In this document: positions 10,000 to 22,420 of the stretch, one piece after another
Layout: each line of letters opens with the position of its first letter
Position numbering within the stretch: the first letter of the stretch is position 1
DNA from: Acanthochlamys bracteata
Lineage: Eukaryota > Streptophyta > Magnoliopsida > Pandanales > Velloziaceae
NCBI GenBank assembly: GCA_019914995.1
Contig: CM034137.1
Span: 6,847,155-6,911,154, forward strand
Direction of reading: 5' to 3'
Length of the DNA stretch: 64,000 bases
Program-made: the position numbers and the translations under genes
The notes under the pieces: generated by a model
Seen by the model: only the letters and a program-made list of their open reading frames with translations
The model's database searches: none
Told to the model about the DNA's origin: nothing

Positions 10000-12900
10000 T
10001 CAGTAATAAGGGTGATGTTTGTTCTGCCTACGATCTCTAAGGCTTCTCATAACCAACGCGTTCGAAATCCATGAGTGATTAGCTTCTGATGTTCCATCTG
10101 ATAACCAGCAGCATAAGCGGCCGTCTTCACCACCACTCCATCCAAAGATGTCCTTACTTCCAGCACATCCACCAAGAGTTCTTGAAGAGGGTAACACTGT
10201 GCGAACAACTCCTGCATGGCCACCTTCAAGTGTAGCTTCTGGTGAACCTATTCTTCCCCCATGTTGCTGATCTACAGGGAAATAACCCAATGTCCCTAAA
10301 CCAGTTCCACCGATTACCCATAGCCGATCATCCGTTCGAGAATAGTAACAGTCAACAAAATAATCAATCTGCTAGGAAAGCATATCAAAGTTCTGGTCTT
10401 TAAAATATACAACTGACAGGACTATGCATGATCAACAGCCTAGCATATTTCATTAGTGAGTCTTAAAACTCTTTGAAGAAAAAAATTCTATACATGATTT
10501 AGAAATATTTCAAGAAAAAAATTTAAAGCAATTGTGCAAGAGGAAAAGATAAACTAAACCAAGGCATACTGTTCATTTATCAACGCTAGTTCAATTCTGG
10601 AACAAGTCTAACATTCAATCAACTAAATGCGCACGCATATACGCACATGCACGCACCAAAAAAAATGCGGATGGGCATCTAACAAAACAAGACGTCAACA
10701 GTATGCTGGTGCAAAGAAGAATTGAATAGTACGATTACCTGATCCAGATTCCATCTACCTGAAGCCAATGAACGAGCATCATCAAAATTAACTTCCCTTC
10801 TACCATCTTGCCAGTCCCATATACTGCACAGATGGAATGTTAATGTATAAGTCATAGATACCTCAAATCAAATAGAGCATTAGATGTAAGATTGACAGTG
10901 TTGTTTCTTAATTCACACAACATGATGACCAATAGCTCATATTCCAAGATCATGCTTAGATTAGAGTAATTCTATGGAAAAGGATGACCAAATTTGATCC
11001 TTACAAAGACTGACTTCAACAAGTGCAAAACACTTCTATCTACTTCTCGATCTACCTGATCAAGGACAAGTCCGAAAGTCTTTGGAGATGGTTCCAAGAA
11101 TCATGAATCAGTTGTTCAAGGAATACTCGTACAAAAAGCATTTGAAGAGTATTACTCTCAATATACAAACTTACGACATTTGAGCAATGAAGTTGCTCAG
11201 ATAATAGCAAGCCTTACCTACACCAAATTGAAGACTGAATATGTAGTACCAGAATGCATAAAAGAGAACCATTTCAGCACTCTACGGTGTTCAGTGCGAG
11301 GCAGTAGACTTGACACTCATATGGAATGCAACTGGTCTATATACTCATCAACATCAACATTTGCCAAAAATATGAAAGGACCACATTCTAGCTCAGGCCA
11401 TTTTGACAATGAGAACTTTGCATTACTCTACAATAGTTTTCAGTTTGTACTCACAGTTTGATGAGACATAGGATGAGTTCATGAGATAAATGAAAGGCGT
11501 ACTGGGAATAGCTAAGGAAACAAACATCTCCAATTGTAAATTTAAAGCATTGCTGCTGACAGTTAAATGCGCAAAGGAGGTACAACACCTCATCCTTTAA
11601 AACCAATTCTGGTCAGCCAATAATAAATCAAGTAGGTTAAATATTGTTTTTATCAAATTCAGAGTATTAGAAGAGTTGAAATGTTTTCTGGTCATCATAA
11701 GAACTATGATGCCAGCCACCTTTTAAAGGACTATATCCACAATATAGAACATCAAGGGAAAGCATATGAGAAAAGAGGATGCCTTTGTTAATTGCAGTCT
11801 ATAAGGAAAACAACAGATAATATGTACAGTAGACATTAGTGTTTGACCTTAATGTCTCAATGTTGGTCAAGCACCAAAGCTTTTGGCTCGATTCTCCAAA
11901 AAACCCAACTTTTGCAACTGATGTTTCCACATTCATCACCTATATTAACAACCATAAAAACTAATAAAATCAAGGCATGCTTTTTAATCACCATGCATGG
12001 ATAACAGCACATGCTCCAGCAATAATTTGCTTCAGATAAAAGGGCAGAACATAGACTACATTTTACATAAGAAAATTACTAGCCTAATTGCGAAATATGT
12101 CTCAGAAATTTACATCAAATGAAACAGCACAGAGAATATGCTCACATGATTAAAGAAAAACACAGCAGCTACTTATATTTTAATTGCCAGGTTTACTCAG
12201 ATCATTCTTGTTGCTCAAAACTCCATGGATTTTAAAATTTTATGAGCAAAAATCATATCCAATAAACATATTGCTAACATATTACCCTTTTCATTCTCCA
12301 TGTACTTATAGAGCATGCATATTTTGTGTACAAAATAAAAGCAGGCCTTACTGATTCCAAATTATTATCATCGTCAATGTCTCCATCAGTGCTGATAAGA
12401 CACAATAACCCATCGACAGAAGCTGAAATGAGTTTGCTTTGCTGATCAGGAACAAAATGTACCTAAAGGAAATTTTGTGGGTAGAATTACATCACAATGA
12501 AGTTAATGCCAGTGCAAAATATATCCATTACACTATTTTGATGCAAGCAGATGATGACACTTACAATTTGCAATTTGTTGTGGTCAAATTAAAGCCTAAA
12601 GCTTACAATTAAATTGTTCTTAGATTACTAACAGCTTTCAAGATTCACTTTACTTAGAAAATTTAAGGTGATTCAAACAGCTAATGATTAGTTGCAATCT
12701 AAATCTCAGAGAAGGCTTGCAGAAATTCTAGCTAGGAAATGGCTTTAATACTTCATGTTGCTGATTATGTTTTCTTTCAGACATTTATTGCATTCCCGTT
12801 ATTGCATCAGAAAGAGTAAGTCCACTTCCAAACAAATGTTCCTTTTCTCCTTGAAAGATTGCTTGCAAGGATTGTACAAGGCAGTTTTCGATTAAAACCA

Positions 12901-15900
12901 TATCTTTCAAACAATAAGAAGTTTCCTTACAAAAACAACCTTGTACCTTTATTTTCAAATGACACTAATTGCTTTATACTTGTAATTAGATTGCCACTTA
13001 ACATTGAACATATGTTTCCTATGAGAAGTGAGATAAAACCTATGGGATGTTGTTAGCAAGAAGTAATGCCAGTATCTGGACAAGAAAGCATATGCAGAGC
13101 AACTAAGAAGGCATGGAGGGCATGAGAACCATAGAGAATATGGGGTTAACAACAATCTAGTTTTTGGATAGCAGTGAGTGCTGGCAACTTCTAAATTCTA
13201 GCTTTTAGTTTCTCTTTAATAGGATATCAAATTCATTTCTTCACAATTTCTGCCTACTTTTCTTGCTCTTGACGTGTTCTACATAATCTACGCTAATGTG
13301 TAGCAAATTGTTAACAAACCTGAGTAACATCATCCATGTGAGACTCCTCCAAGCATGCCACTGGCCTCTGATATCTCCAATCCCAGAATAGTATCTAGAA
13401 GCAATTCAAGATCAATATTCAGATTAACTTGAATGCATAGCAACACTTACAAGCCACCATTCATGACACAATGAGTTGCAATAATTACTAAATCATAATT
13501 TACATATCCACTAATAAAAAATTGTTTAATGTGATTGAAGTTCAGAGCAGAACGTATGTATCATGTCCAAGACCATTGCAATAAGAATAAGTAAAATAAC
13601 AAAAAAAAGTATACAAAAGGAAATTTTAAACAAAATGGAAAGCAGACGTAACTAAGGTTGTCGAAATTGAAATTTTAAATTTATGATATCTCAAAAGAAC
13701 ATAGAACTTGAAAATCAGTATGAAAAACCAAACAGCATAAAAAACACTATCAAAATTACTGGAATAACTTCAAAGGTCATAAGAAGGATTGGAAGTATTT
13801 AATGATCATGTAAGACAACAATAGACGCCCACATAAGTAACACTGCCCTAAGATAAAAGGTAAGTATGTTAGTGACAAAGAAAATCACCAGTGGAATGCA
13901 CGTTCTTACCTGCGCACTACTACCTGCTGCTAGAAGATTTCCATTTGACCCGCCTATAGCAAAACTATAGATTTCTTGCGAAGAATCGGCTCTTATTTTA
14001 GAAACCTAAGTTCAATATTTCATACAAACATAATCAATCACTGGAATAACAAGTAGAAGAAAGAAGCTGAAAGCACAAGCTTCTCCATTCTAAGTACATA
14101 TTTGACTCAGAAGCATGCCCCCAAATGTTAAAGTTTTCTAATCCATAATTAACTGTTTATAGAAGAATCAACTTATACTAGAATCACAAATCAATCTCTC
14201 ATCTGGTTAACAAGCAAATCTCAAATTTGAAACCAGTTCTCAAACTTAATAAACCATTCAACAAATAAAACAACCAATAAACCAAAATAAGAACAAAATT
14301 CAAACCTCCTTCAACGTCCTGGTATCCCAAGCCCGAACGGTTCCATCTGCAGAGCAGGAGCAAAGCACAGCAGGAGACTGTGATGCCGTGCTGCAGTAAG
14401 AGATCTCGTGAATAGTCTCAGAATGGCCCAAACACTCGCCAAGGTACTGGCCAGTTCCAGGTGAGTAGAGCTTGATAGTGTTCGACGAAAGCGACACCGC
14501 CATAGTTGAGATCTCCCGGCTTTCTTTCCCATAACCAAAATAATTCAGAATAAAATATTCATCTTCAGTTGTTGGAAACAAATCAAATACCATTAGATGA
14601 GAGTGTTCAAGAGCCCAATTAGATAGAAATTCTATAAGAGTCTAACTTGTTAAGAATTCTTACAAGAACCTAACACTATAAATCTCCTAATATCAAAAAT
14701 ATTTCAATATGGTAGTGACTCTATCCATATCTACATGTATGTCTTATATTCACTCAATCAATCAATTTGTGTATATATCATATTAGAAAACAATTTGATT
14801 TCTTCATTCTTTTTAAATCTATTTGTTATCTTGACCGACTTCTCCACAACTTGTGGTCCTTTCATCTTCACTTAAGATGGTACTAGAGCAGGTTTACCTG
14901 TATCACTTATGTGGAGCTTTGGTCCTTATAAGAACTTGGCCACTCCACTCAGTGCCACATGGTTTTGAGAAGGATACTTTTTCTAATATGATATCAGACT
15001 CCTTATCTTAATGACTCTTAATTAACTTACATTTTCTCCTTCGTTTCTTTCTTTCAAAACTTTATTTTCCTTAGTTTATTCTTATACTTGATTTGAACTT
15101 GACTTTACTGCAACTACATAGTAATACGGGTTATTCTTACACCGTATTTTGGACTTCACTTTTATGACGTTGTGCTAATAATTATGATTTTCTTATCCGT
15201 AAATCATATTTGGTTTTCATGTCGTTGTTTAGTAATTCCGTGTGGGTGTTAATGTAAGGGTGCGTTTGGGAGAGCTTATAAACATTTATCAACTTTTCAA
15301 CTTAACATTTTCTAATAAATCTTATACAAAAGTTTATAGAATTTATTTAAAAATTTAAAAAGTATAACAATATTTTACGTCGTAAGATCTAATTATTGCT
15401 TATTTTATTATTATTTTTTAGATCAAAATAGAGCTTATTTTTTTAAATAAGATAAAAATATCCTCCACTTTAGAAAAACTCCTTTCTATAAGTACTACTA
15501 AACACCCCCTATGTTTAATCCCACATTAACTATTCGAACTGATAAGGCCCAAATTCTAATTATTCGGCTCTAATTCAGGTCGCTGTTGCTAGTGGTTACT
15601 GCCGCTATTACTCTTCCACTGCTTCTCTAATCGCCACATGCGATCTTATCTCCAATCACCACCGTCGCAATTTTGTCTCCGATCGCCACAACACGATCCT
15701 ATATCTGATCACCACAGGCGCGCTTATCTTTATAATTGCTTTCATCAACCGCAACATTGCACACTATCTATCGCCAATCAGAGTTTCATGTTAGAAAATT
15801 ATGAAAGTTATTCATTTATTCAGTTTGACAAGTCAGCACAACTAGCTTACATCTTTAGAAGGTTTTGGAAAATGATATCCTTTACACCAAGTTGCAAGTT

Positions 15901-16501
15901 GAGAGGTCATAATATTCAATATTCACTCTCCAACTTGAGGGGAGTGTTAGAAATAAGTGATACACTATCATATGAGAGTGTATAAGAGTCAAACTAGTCA
16001 GATATTATAAAGAGACCAATTAGTTAAGAATTCTTCTAAGAGTCCAATAATATATACATTTTCTAATATTAAGAAAGTATTTCAAGAAAGTAGTTACTCT
16101 ATATCTATGTACACATGTATGTTTTATGTATATTCACTCACTCAAGCAATCAACAATATACTTTTTCCATTTTCTTTTTACTCTATTGTGATTGTAAATC
16201 CAGACCAACTTCTCCGTAGAGGCGGTCCGTCGCCGGCGGCGCTTTCCGTTTTGTTTAAGACCACTTGACTCAAAAACTTCAAAATCAAACTGAAATCGAG
16301 AATCAATTACCTAGAAACGATTTGGAAAATCAATTACCTAGAAACGATTTGGAAAACGTAATCGTCGCCGAAGTTGGTCTGGATCGTGTTCTTGAGACCG
16401 AGACGCTTCGGCCTAGGTGAAACTGAAGAAGGAGACCTGCTGCTGCTGCTGCTGTTGTTGGTTTCACTCGTTTCAATTTCCATCTCCGTATCGATCTCCA
16501 T
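10000..16501 (-). CDS. WDR89: WDR89-type WD40-repeat protein, eight exons (about 401 aa)
   Basis: Exons on the - strand, read from GT/AG sites and frame: 16501-16338, 14519-14306, 14005-13910, 13394-13320, 12462-12352, 11939-11848, 10823-10739, 10368-10000; together 1206 bases, in frame with a TGA stop. The N-terminus is acidic and serine-rich, followed by RLGLKNTIQTNFG and DYVFQIV, then WD40 blades: SNTIKLYSPGTGQ, GHSETIHEISY, CSCSADGTVRAWDTRT, LFWDWR, SASVDGLLCLIST, KLWCLTNIETL, IWDWQDGRREVNF, GHAGVVRTVLP, GWSGGEDGRLCCW. Order and wording match plant proteins annotated as WDR89 homologues from memory of the family; a beta-propeller scaffold is expected and the exact role is not known to me. 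Intron 1 (1.8 kb) contains an LTR element. The exon 1 donor is duplicated (see the repeat at 16301-16354). The exon 1/exon 2 junction (S-S-R-E) is the least certain. Confidence 0.88.
14570..16225 (+). mobile_element. Non-autonomous copia-type LTR element in WDR89 intron 1
   Basis: Two related direct repeats, about 14570-14875 (starts TGTTGGAAACAAATC) and about 15945-16225 (starts TGTTAGAAATAAGTG), share blocks such as gagagtgt-aagag, taagaattctt and tattcactca. Just after the left repeat comes tggtactagagc, close to the tRNA-Met primer site tggtatcagagc. Just before the right repeat comes caacttgaggggag, the classic copia polypurine tract. The roughly 1-kb interior has no gag or pol that I can find. 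It is old, and no target duplication is visible. It lies antisense to the host gene inside intron 1. Confidence 0.75.
15256..15510. mobile_element. Miniature inverted-repeat element nested in the LTR element
   Basis: The left end aagggtgcgtttgg mirrors the right end actaaacaccccct in reverse complement, and ATGT flanks both sides (15252-15255, 15511-15514). The interior is AT-rich without coding. The same family recurs near 34712 and 48891. Confidence 0.65.
16301..16354 (-). repeat. 27-bp tandem duplication copying the exon 1 splice donor
   Basis: aatcaattacctagaaacga plus 7 more bases occurs twice back to back. In gene orientation each copy carries TCTAG|GTAATTG, so WDR89 exon 1 has two identical donors 27 bases apart. 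Using the first (exon end 16338) keeps the frame open. Using the second adds 27 bases that begin by creating an in-frame TAA. Confidence 0.85.
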
Positions 16502-17458
16502 ATTTCTGAAGCTTCAAAGCTTCTGAAAGAGAAAAGTAAATGGTAACGGATTGATTTGTTCAGCAGAGAAAGGTTTTACCATGGTTTTAGCTTTGGGAAA
16601 TTTGCATAATCGTCCTTACAGTATTCACGGATGTTTAGGAGTATATAAGTTTTTTAAAATGAAATGTATTTAAAAAATTTTCTTTTCTGGACTAAAAAAA
16701 TAAATAATAACAATATATATATATATAAAGATTATACCATATATAATTTTTCTGTATTTTTTAAATTTTAAAAATTATAAAATATTGTAGAAGGTTATTA
16801 AAAATATGAATTATTATTTAGAAATGAAAATCATTTCAAACTCTTAACCAAACGACACTATTAGGCCTTTGGAGCTGTTCTCAAAACATGGCAACCTATT
16901 TCTAAAAAGATAGAGAGTTGTCTCCATTTCTATATTTGCAACATTATTCATCTAATATTCATAATTATGATATATTTTAATTACTTGAAAGTGAGTTTTA
17001 TTATAGTGAGTTTTGTGACAAAAAATTTTGATAAAAAATAGAGTTTGATGAAATTAGAGATCGGAATGATAACTGAAATACATGAAATAGATTATAGAAT
17101 AGAGTTTTGACAAAATTTAAGTTCGATCTAAAAGTGAAAGTTGAGTTAAGAATATTAAAAAAATATATTAAGTGGATGAAATCAAAATATAAGGAGAAGA
17201 TGTGGAGTTTGGCGATATTATAACGCATTCTTTCGCGGCTGTTTAATGATGAAAATATACTTCTTTTCTTTAAATTTTAAGTTCAAGCTATTTTATATAA
17301 TTTAATTATCACGTCAAATTTTCTTTTGCTTTGATATAGCACTTGTTTTATCAAACTTTTTTCTAAACTCTATTTTACATGGTTTAATTGTTAGACATTA
17401 TAAAACTACTATGTAAATTAGTGATTAATTAGAATGTAACAAATTAAATATGCATTCA
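16502..17458. other. Upstream DNA of the WDR89-type gene
   Basis: No gene is supported. It begins with the 5' leader and promoter of the - strand gene. An AT-rich miniature-element relic lies at about 16635-16865, containing a (TA)n run near 16713, and more AT-rich sequence leads up to the copia relic. Confidence 0.45.
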
Positions 17459-20400
17459 TGTTGGAATACTAAAGGTTATGAAAGATAAAATATTACCCAA
17501 AAAATTGGAAGGTTAAAGAATTTAAAATATCTAATGAAAGATGGAAAGCCAAAAAAACTCAATTAATGGGAAGATTGAATGACAACGGTTTAAAATTTTA
17601 AGAGCCTTCTTGGACACACTACATATATGGATAAGAAATATTTGCTTGAAACATTAATCATAACATTCACAACATCAAGTGTGAGAAATAAAGCAAACCA
17701 TTCTAGTGAGAGTTTCTACTTAAATGGTAACACAAAAGTTTGTAATTGTTTTGAGTTAGTAATTTTCTTAAAATTAGTTTGTTTTTTCGTGAGATTTTTT
17801 TTTATTTTTTTCCACGTAAATCTCTTGTCTTTTTGTTTATTTTGTTCTTATCTTAATTATCTTATTGCTTACGTAAAATCCATGAGTGTGTTTTATATTT
17901 TCGCTACGTCTATCGACATCTGAACACACTCGCTATTTTTAACAAGTGATATCAGAGTCATTGGTTTCTTGCGATATCGAGCAAGTACGAGGTTGAGAAA
18001 TTCAACGGATGCAACTACACATTGTGAAGAGCAAGACTGTTGGCGGTTCTTGTAAAGGAGAACTATTGGGAGCATTAGAGAATCGGCCAAGTGATCTTTT
18101 GGAGGAAAGATGGCAGAAGATAGAGCGAAATATTTTGGCACACATTCATCTTACTTTGGTCGATAATATCTTACTGAGTGTACTAAAAAAAAAGACCGCA
18201 AATGAGATATGAGAGAAGCTGGAAAAGACTTATGCTAAAAAGTCACCGCAACATACCATTTTTTTAATGAGAAAGATGTATTCTCTATGCATGTTGGACT
18301 CAGCTTTTGCTGCAAGGCACTTAGGTTCATTAGAGGCTTTGTTTTCTCAATTGACAATATTGAGAAAGAAGATAGAGACTAATGAACGTGCCTTGATCCT
18401 TTTACAAAGCCTTTCCGATGCCTATGACAAGGTAGTGATCAACTTCACTAGTACGACTGATATAGATTCTCTTACTTATGATGAGATAGCAGCTGTTCTT
18501 GAGGAAGAAGGTTACCGTAAACGCAAACAAGAGATTATACTTAGTGGACACCAAGCTGAAGCCTTATTGATTGCACAAGATAGTTTGGATAAGAAACGGA
18601 AGTTCAATAATAGCTCTAAACAGAAGAAGAACAAGCGACAGGTGAAGTGTTATATCTGTGGAAAGCTTGGGTATTTCAAAAGGAAATACAAGACCATAAC
18701 AAATAAGATTAGAGATACGGATCCCTTTTAGTCCCTTGTTTGTGTGGAGTACAACTCTGATGATGGTGAGGCTCTAGCCGGAGATACGGTGGTTGTGTCC
18801 GAAATCTCGATCTTAGACTCGGGAGCATCTTAGCACTTGACTTCTAAAAGAGATTTGTTTCATCACTATAAAGTTATTTCTGCAAGTGCCGTGCGGATGG
18901 AAAATAGACAAATCCTTAAAGTTGATGAAGTCGGTTCCGTCAAGCTTAGAGCAAATGATAAAAGTGTATGCATCATCAGTAAAGTACTTCATGTACTTGG
19001 TCTTATAAAAAATTTGTTATTTTTAGGATAACTAGATAACTTACACTGTAAGACTCGTGCTAGAAGCGAAATTATATAGGTCATTAAAGATGGGCAGAAG
19101 ATCTTTGAAGCTGAAACGATCGACGCAAACATATATAAGGTGCGTGGGATGACACTGACGCAGGGAGAAACTTGTGTTGCATCGAGCAACATTAAGAATA
19201 TCACGTGAATGTGGCATCTAAAATTTGGGCACATCTCGGAACGTGGTTTAAAGATCCTCAGTGATCAGAAGTTCCTGTTAGGATTATCCGACGTAAAGTT
19301 ACCATTTTGCGAGGAATGTGTCACCGATAAGCAGCACCGGATAAAACTTGGGAGATCAGGTTTTAGGGCCAAATATAAACTCGACTTGGTTCACTTGGAT
19401 GTGTGAGAGTCACCACATCTATCTCTTGGTAGCTCTAAATATTTGGTTTTATTTATTGATAACTTTTTCAGGAGAATTGAGTGTTTCTAATCCGAAGAAA
19501 GTCGGAGGTCCTTGAGGTGTTCAAGTTTATCAAAGTCCGGATAGAACTTGATTCCAGCAGAAAAATCAAGTGCCTTAAATCGGACAACGGTGGAGAATAC
19601 AATAGTACAGAGTTCGTTACTTTCTTGGCACAAGAAGAGATCAAAGATAGTTAGCGGTGGCTTACACGTCTTAGCAAAATGGAGTAGTAGAGCGTTTCAA
19701 TCGAACACTAGCTGAGCAGGTACATGCTATGCTATAAGGGACTGGTCTGCCATATAGCTTTTGTGCAGAAGCAGTCAAGACTGTTTGCTATATGTTGAAT
19801 CGTATTTCTTCTACTGTCATTGATTTAAAAATTCCAATAGAATTGTAAACTTGTGCCACTGTTGATTATTCTTATCTTTATATTTTGATTGTCCGATGTA
19901 TGTGATGTATAATGCTTAGGAAAGAACCAAGCTAGATCCGAAGTCCAGGAGGTGCCTACTCGTGGGGTATGCTGAAGATATTTTGGGATATTATTTATGG
20001 GATTCCACTGCCCATAAGGTTATCTTCAGTAGGAATATCATATTTGTGGAGGACCAATTATGAAGAGTGACTGATGGTGATGATGTAAGAAAGAAGAAGG
20101 TATTACTCTCAGCGGTGACCACATTGGTACAGGAGGAGAATATTAGAAAAAACGATCATAATTTGGAGTTTGAATTAGCTGATGAGTACATAGAAGATGA
20201 TGGAGTTTCCAGGCCTACTTCTTTTAGGCGTTCAACTCATAAGAGAAAGACACCTGAAAAATATAAGGACTATTTTATGAAGTTAACTCAATCTACATAT
20301 TGCTTTCACAAAAAAAGGAGAACCATGTTCTCTCAAATAAGCACTGGAGAGTCCAGATGCATTTTTGTAGATATAAGCTATATAGAAAGAGTTTGAGACG

Positions 20401-20575
20401 CTTCATAAAAATAGGACATGAGAGCTGATCCCTCTGTTCCAAAATTGTAAGGCTATTAGGAACAAATAGATTTACAAGATCAACCGAAATAGCAATAATC
20501 AAGTAGAACGGTATTGTGCTCGACTGGTGGTGAAATGCTATACAAAGAAAGAGATTGACTTTGATGGAATCTTCT
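17459..20575 (+). mobile_element. Truncated, decayed Ty1/copia element
   Basis: A probable 5' LTR starts TGTTGGAATACT near 17459 and ends just before the primer site tgatatcagagtc at 17947. Gag follows in broken frames (VEKFNGCNYT near 17990; a 154-aa open part at 18267-18731 with a degenerate zinc knuckle C-x2-C-x4-F-x4-K, near CYICGKLGYF). Then come protease (ILDSGAS, followed by a stop, near 18810), the pre-integrase block (MWHLKFGHISERGLK at 19209), and integrase remnants (VLFIDNFFRR near 19447). A 109-aa open piece at 20067-20396 is the integrase/RT linker, and RT begins RLVVKCYTKKE near 20520 and stops. RT, RNase H and the 3' LTR are missing. Many stops show it is inactive. Confidence 0.85.
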
Positions 20576-22420
20576 ATCTAATAATACGTTTAATAATTAT
20601 TCGTTTGATTTTATAGTTGTGTACATCATCGGATCTCTATTTTGAATAGTTCGATTGTGAAGACGGCGTTCTTACACGATGAGCACGAAGAAAAAATATA
20701 TATTAAATTATTAATAATATTTATAAAACTTTGAATTTATTTTTTTCAATGCCACTTAATTTGAAAAAAATTTTAAATTCGCACGTCCTATCAGACAGGC
20801 TAAATAGAATGGCTCCAAAATATAGAATCAACTCAACTTCGTATTTTGTTTCATTTAATATCTCTCGTGGTCCGCTATTTGTCAGATGAATCGCCCGCTT
20901 TATTCAGGACTTTAATAGTATACTTTAGATCATCACAAATAATTTGTTTCACTTTAAACAGATAATTTATTTTATTCAAAAGTAATTATTCGTTTTATTT
21001 GAGCAAGTAGTTTATTTTATTTTGAAGCAGCTTTAGTTAGAATAATAACTCTCTTCGAATCAAATAGCTCGATTAATTTTAGAACAGGCGCCTCACTCCA
21101 CTTAAAAAACTGAAGACTGTTATCTGCGCTTTCTAAGTTATCTACGCTGGCGTTCACATGCTTCTAGAAAATTCTTAACCGATACAGGGAGTTCTGCTCT
21201 GTCAAGGCGAAGACATCGATCCATTGCATTGCATAGAAAACAAGGCAGATTTATCAGAGCTGTCTTCTGAAGAGCTCAACGAAATCCTCCGGCACAGAGT
21301 GTGCAGCAGGAGAAGAATGAAGAAAGGGAGACGGCAGCAAGGACATTGACGGGGAAGACGTCTGTGGGGTAGCTCTCCGCGTTGCTCTACAATCTTAAGT
21401 GGCAGATTGTCTGATATCCTACAAAAAAAACACTTGCAAGTAACACTTTGAAGTTCTTTTGTTCCAGTAAAAGTTGTATTGTTCTTTTTCTTGTTCTCTT
21501 GGCAACAGTAAGTTGTTTTACTCAACAGCAGTTTGTTATATTCTGCCATAGATCAGTAATTGATTATTGATCTGTTCATAGTTTGTGGTCAGTATGTGAA
21601 CGAATATATATTGGTTCCACAGGATTGAGCACAGATCATCAGAAGAGGTTTGCTATATGACCATTCTGATCAAGAACTACATCAGGATTGATATGTACCG
21701 ATTTGAAAATTCAACGTTTTTTACTGTCGGTCAATATTATAGAAATGTCTGAAAATGTTAAAGAAATAAAATTATTTTAAAATAAAAAATATTTTAAGAA
21801 TATATAGAATTTTATTTTATTTTACTAAAAGTAATAAAAGTAATAAAGTATCGAAAAGCCGAAGAAAGGAGGCACGAACGAAAATCCGAAACAAGACTTT
21901 TCTGAAACATTGCAATCATGTTAAGCGGAAACATTTGCTGTACTACAAAAACCTGTGGATTTGTTTATGGAAGCACGGAATAAGTTGCAACCCGTACACT
22001 TGAATCATACATAAATCTACAAAAGTATCGAGCATTAAGAACCTGTCATGCTGAGCATGAAAGACCGCCTTGTTGGGACATACAAAAAAACTAATGTCCC
22101 CTGCAGTTCTATGCACAAGGCCATGAACAGAATTTCATCATACCACAAGGTTTCTCAGATGCTCCCCATTCATAGCCACCCAGCTATCGCATGTTATCCA
22201 TTTCTTCATTTTTCATCATTTCTGCTCGCCGTAAATCGTGACCCTCTACATACATCAGTTCTAGTTCTACCAAGATGTTGACCAGTACACAGCTTTTTCC
22301 ATTCCCGAAATTCTTTCCATAACAAGGAAATATACTGGGAACTGAAGCGCGCAATAACTTTCTATCTAGAACAAGTCATTGGGCTCCCGAGTAATAAACA
22401 GAGACAAACACCTGATAAAA
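20576..22420. other. Intergenic DNA with one coding-like patch
   Basis: Around 20700-21090 the sequence resembles the miniature LTR element at 53303 (gaaaaaaattttaaattcg, then a cagac-like primer site and tttatttta-rich text), probably a decayed relative. At about 21188-21343 there is a better-composed patch (see separate entry). 21550-22420 shows no gene; its right end is 3' UTR of the DUF789 gene. Confidence 0.4.
21188..21343 (+). pseudogene. Unidentified coding-like fragment (about 50 aa)
   Basis: One + strand frame reads LLCQGEDIDPLHCIENKADL, then SELSSEELNEILRHRVCSRR and MKKGRRQQGH, and ends at a stop. Composition (charged, GC-richer than its surroundings) is that of a coding exon, but I do not recognise the family and no start or neighbouring exon is evident. 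It may be an exon of an unannotated gene or a captured gene scrap. Confidence 0.35.

Noticed and set aside
11180..11461. 93-codon open frame on the + strand opposite WDR89
   Set aside because: It lies in a WDR89 intron, has no recognisable domain and no splice or promoter context.
15638..15985. 115-codon open frame
   Set aside because: Lies inside the LTR element, runs into its right LTR and resembles no gag or pol domain.
18009..18212. Reading the copia gag pieces at 18009-18731 as host genes
   Set aside because: Context (primer site, zinc knuckle, protease, integrase in order) shows they are broken retroelement frames.
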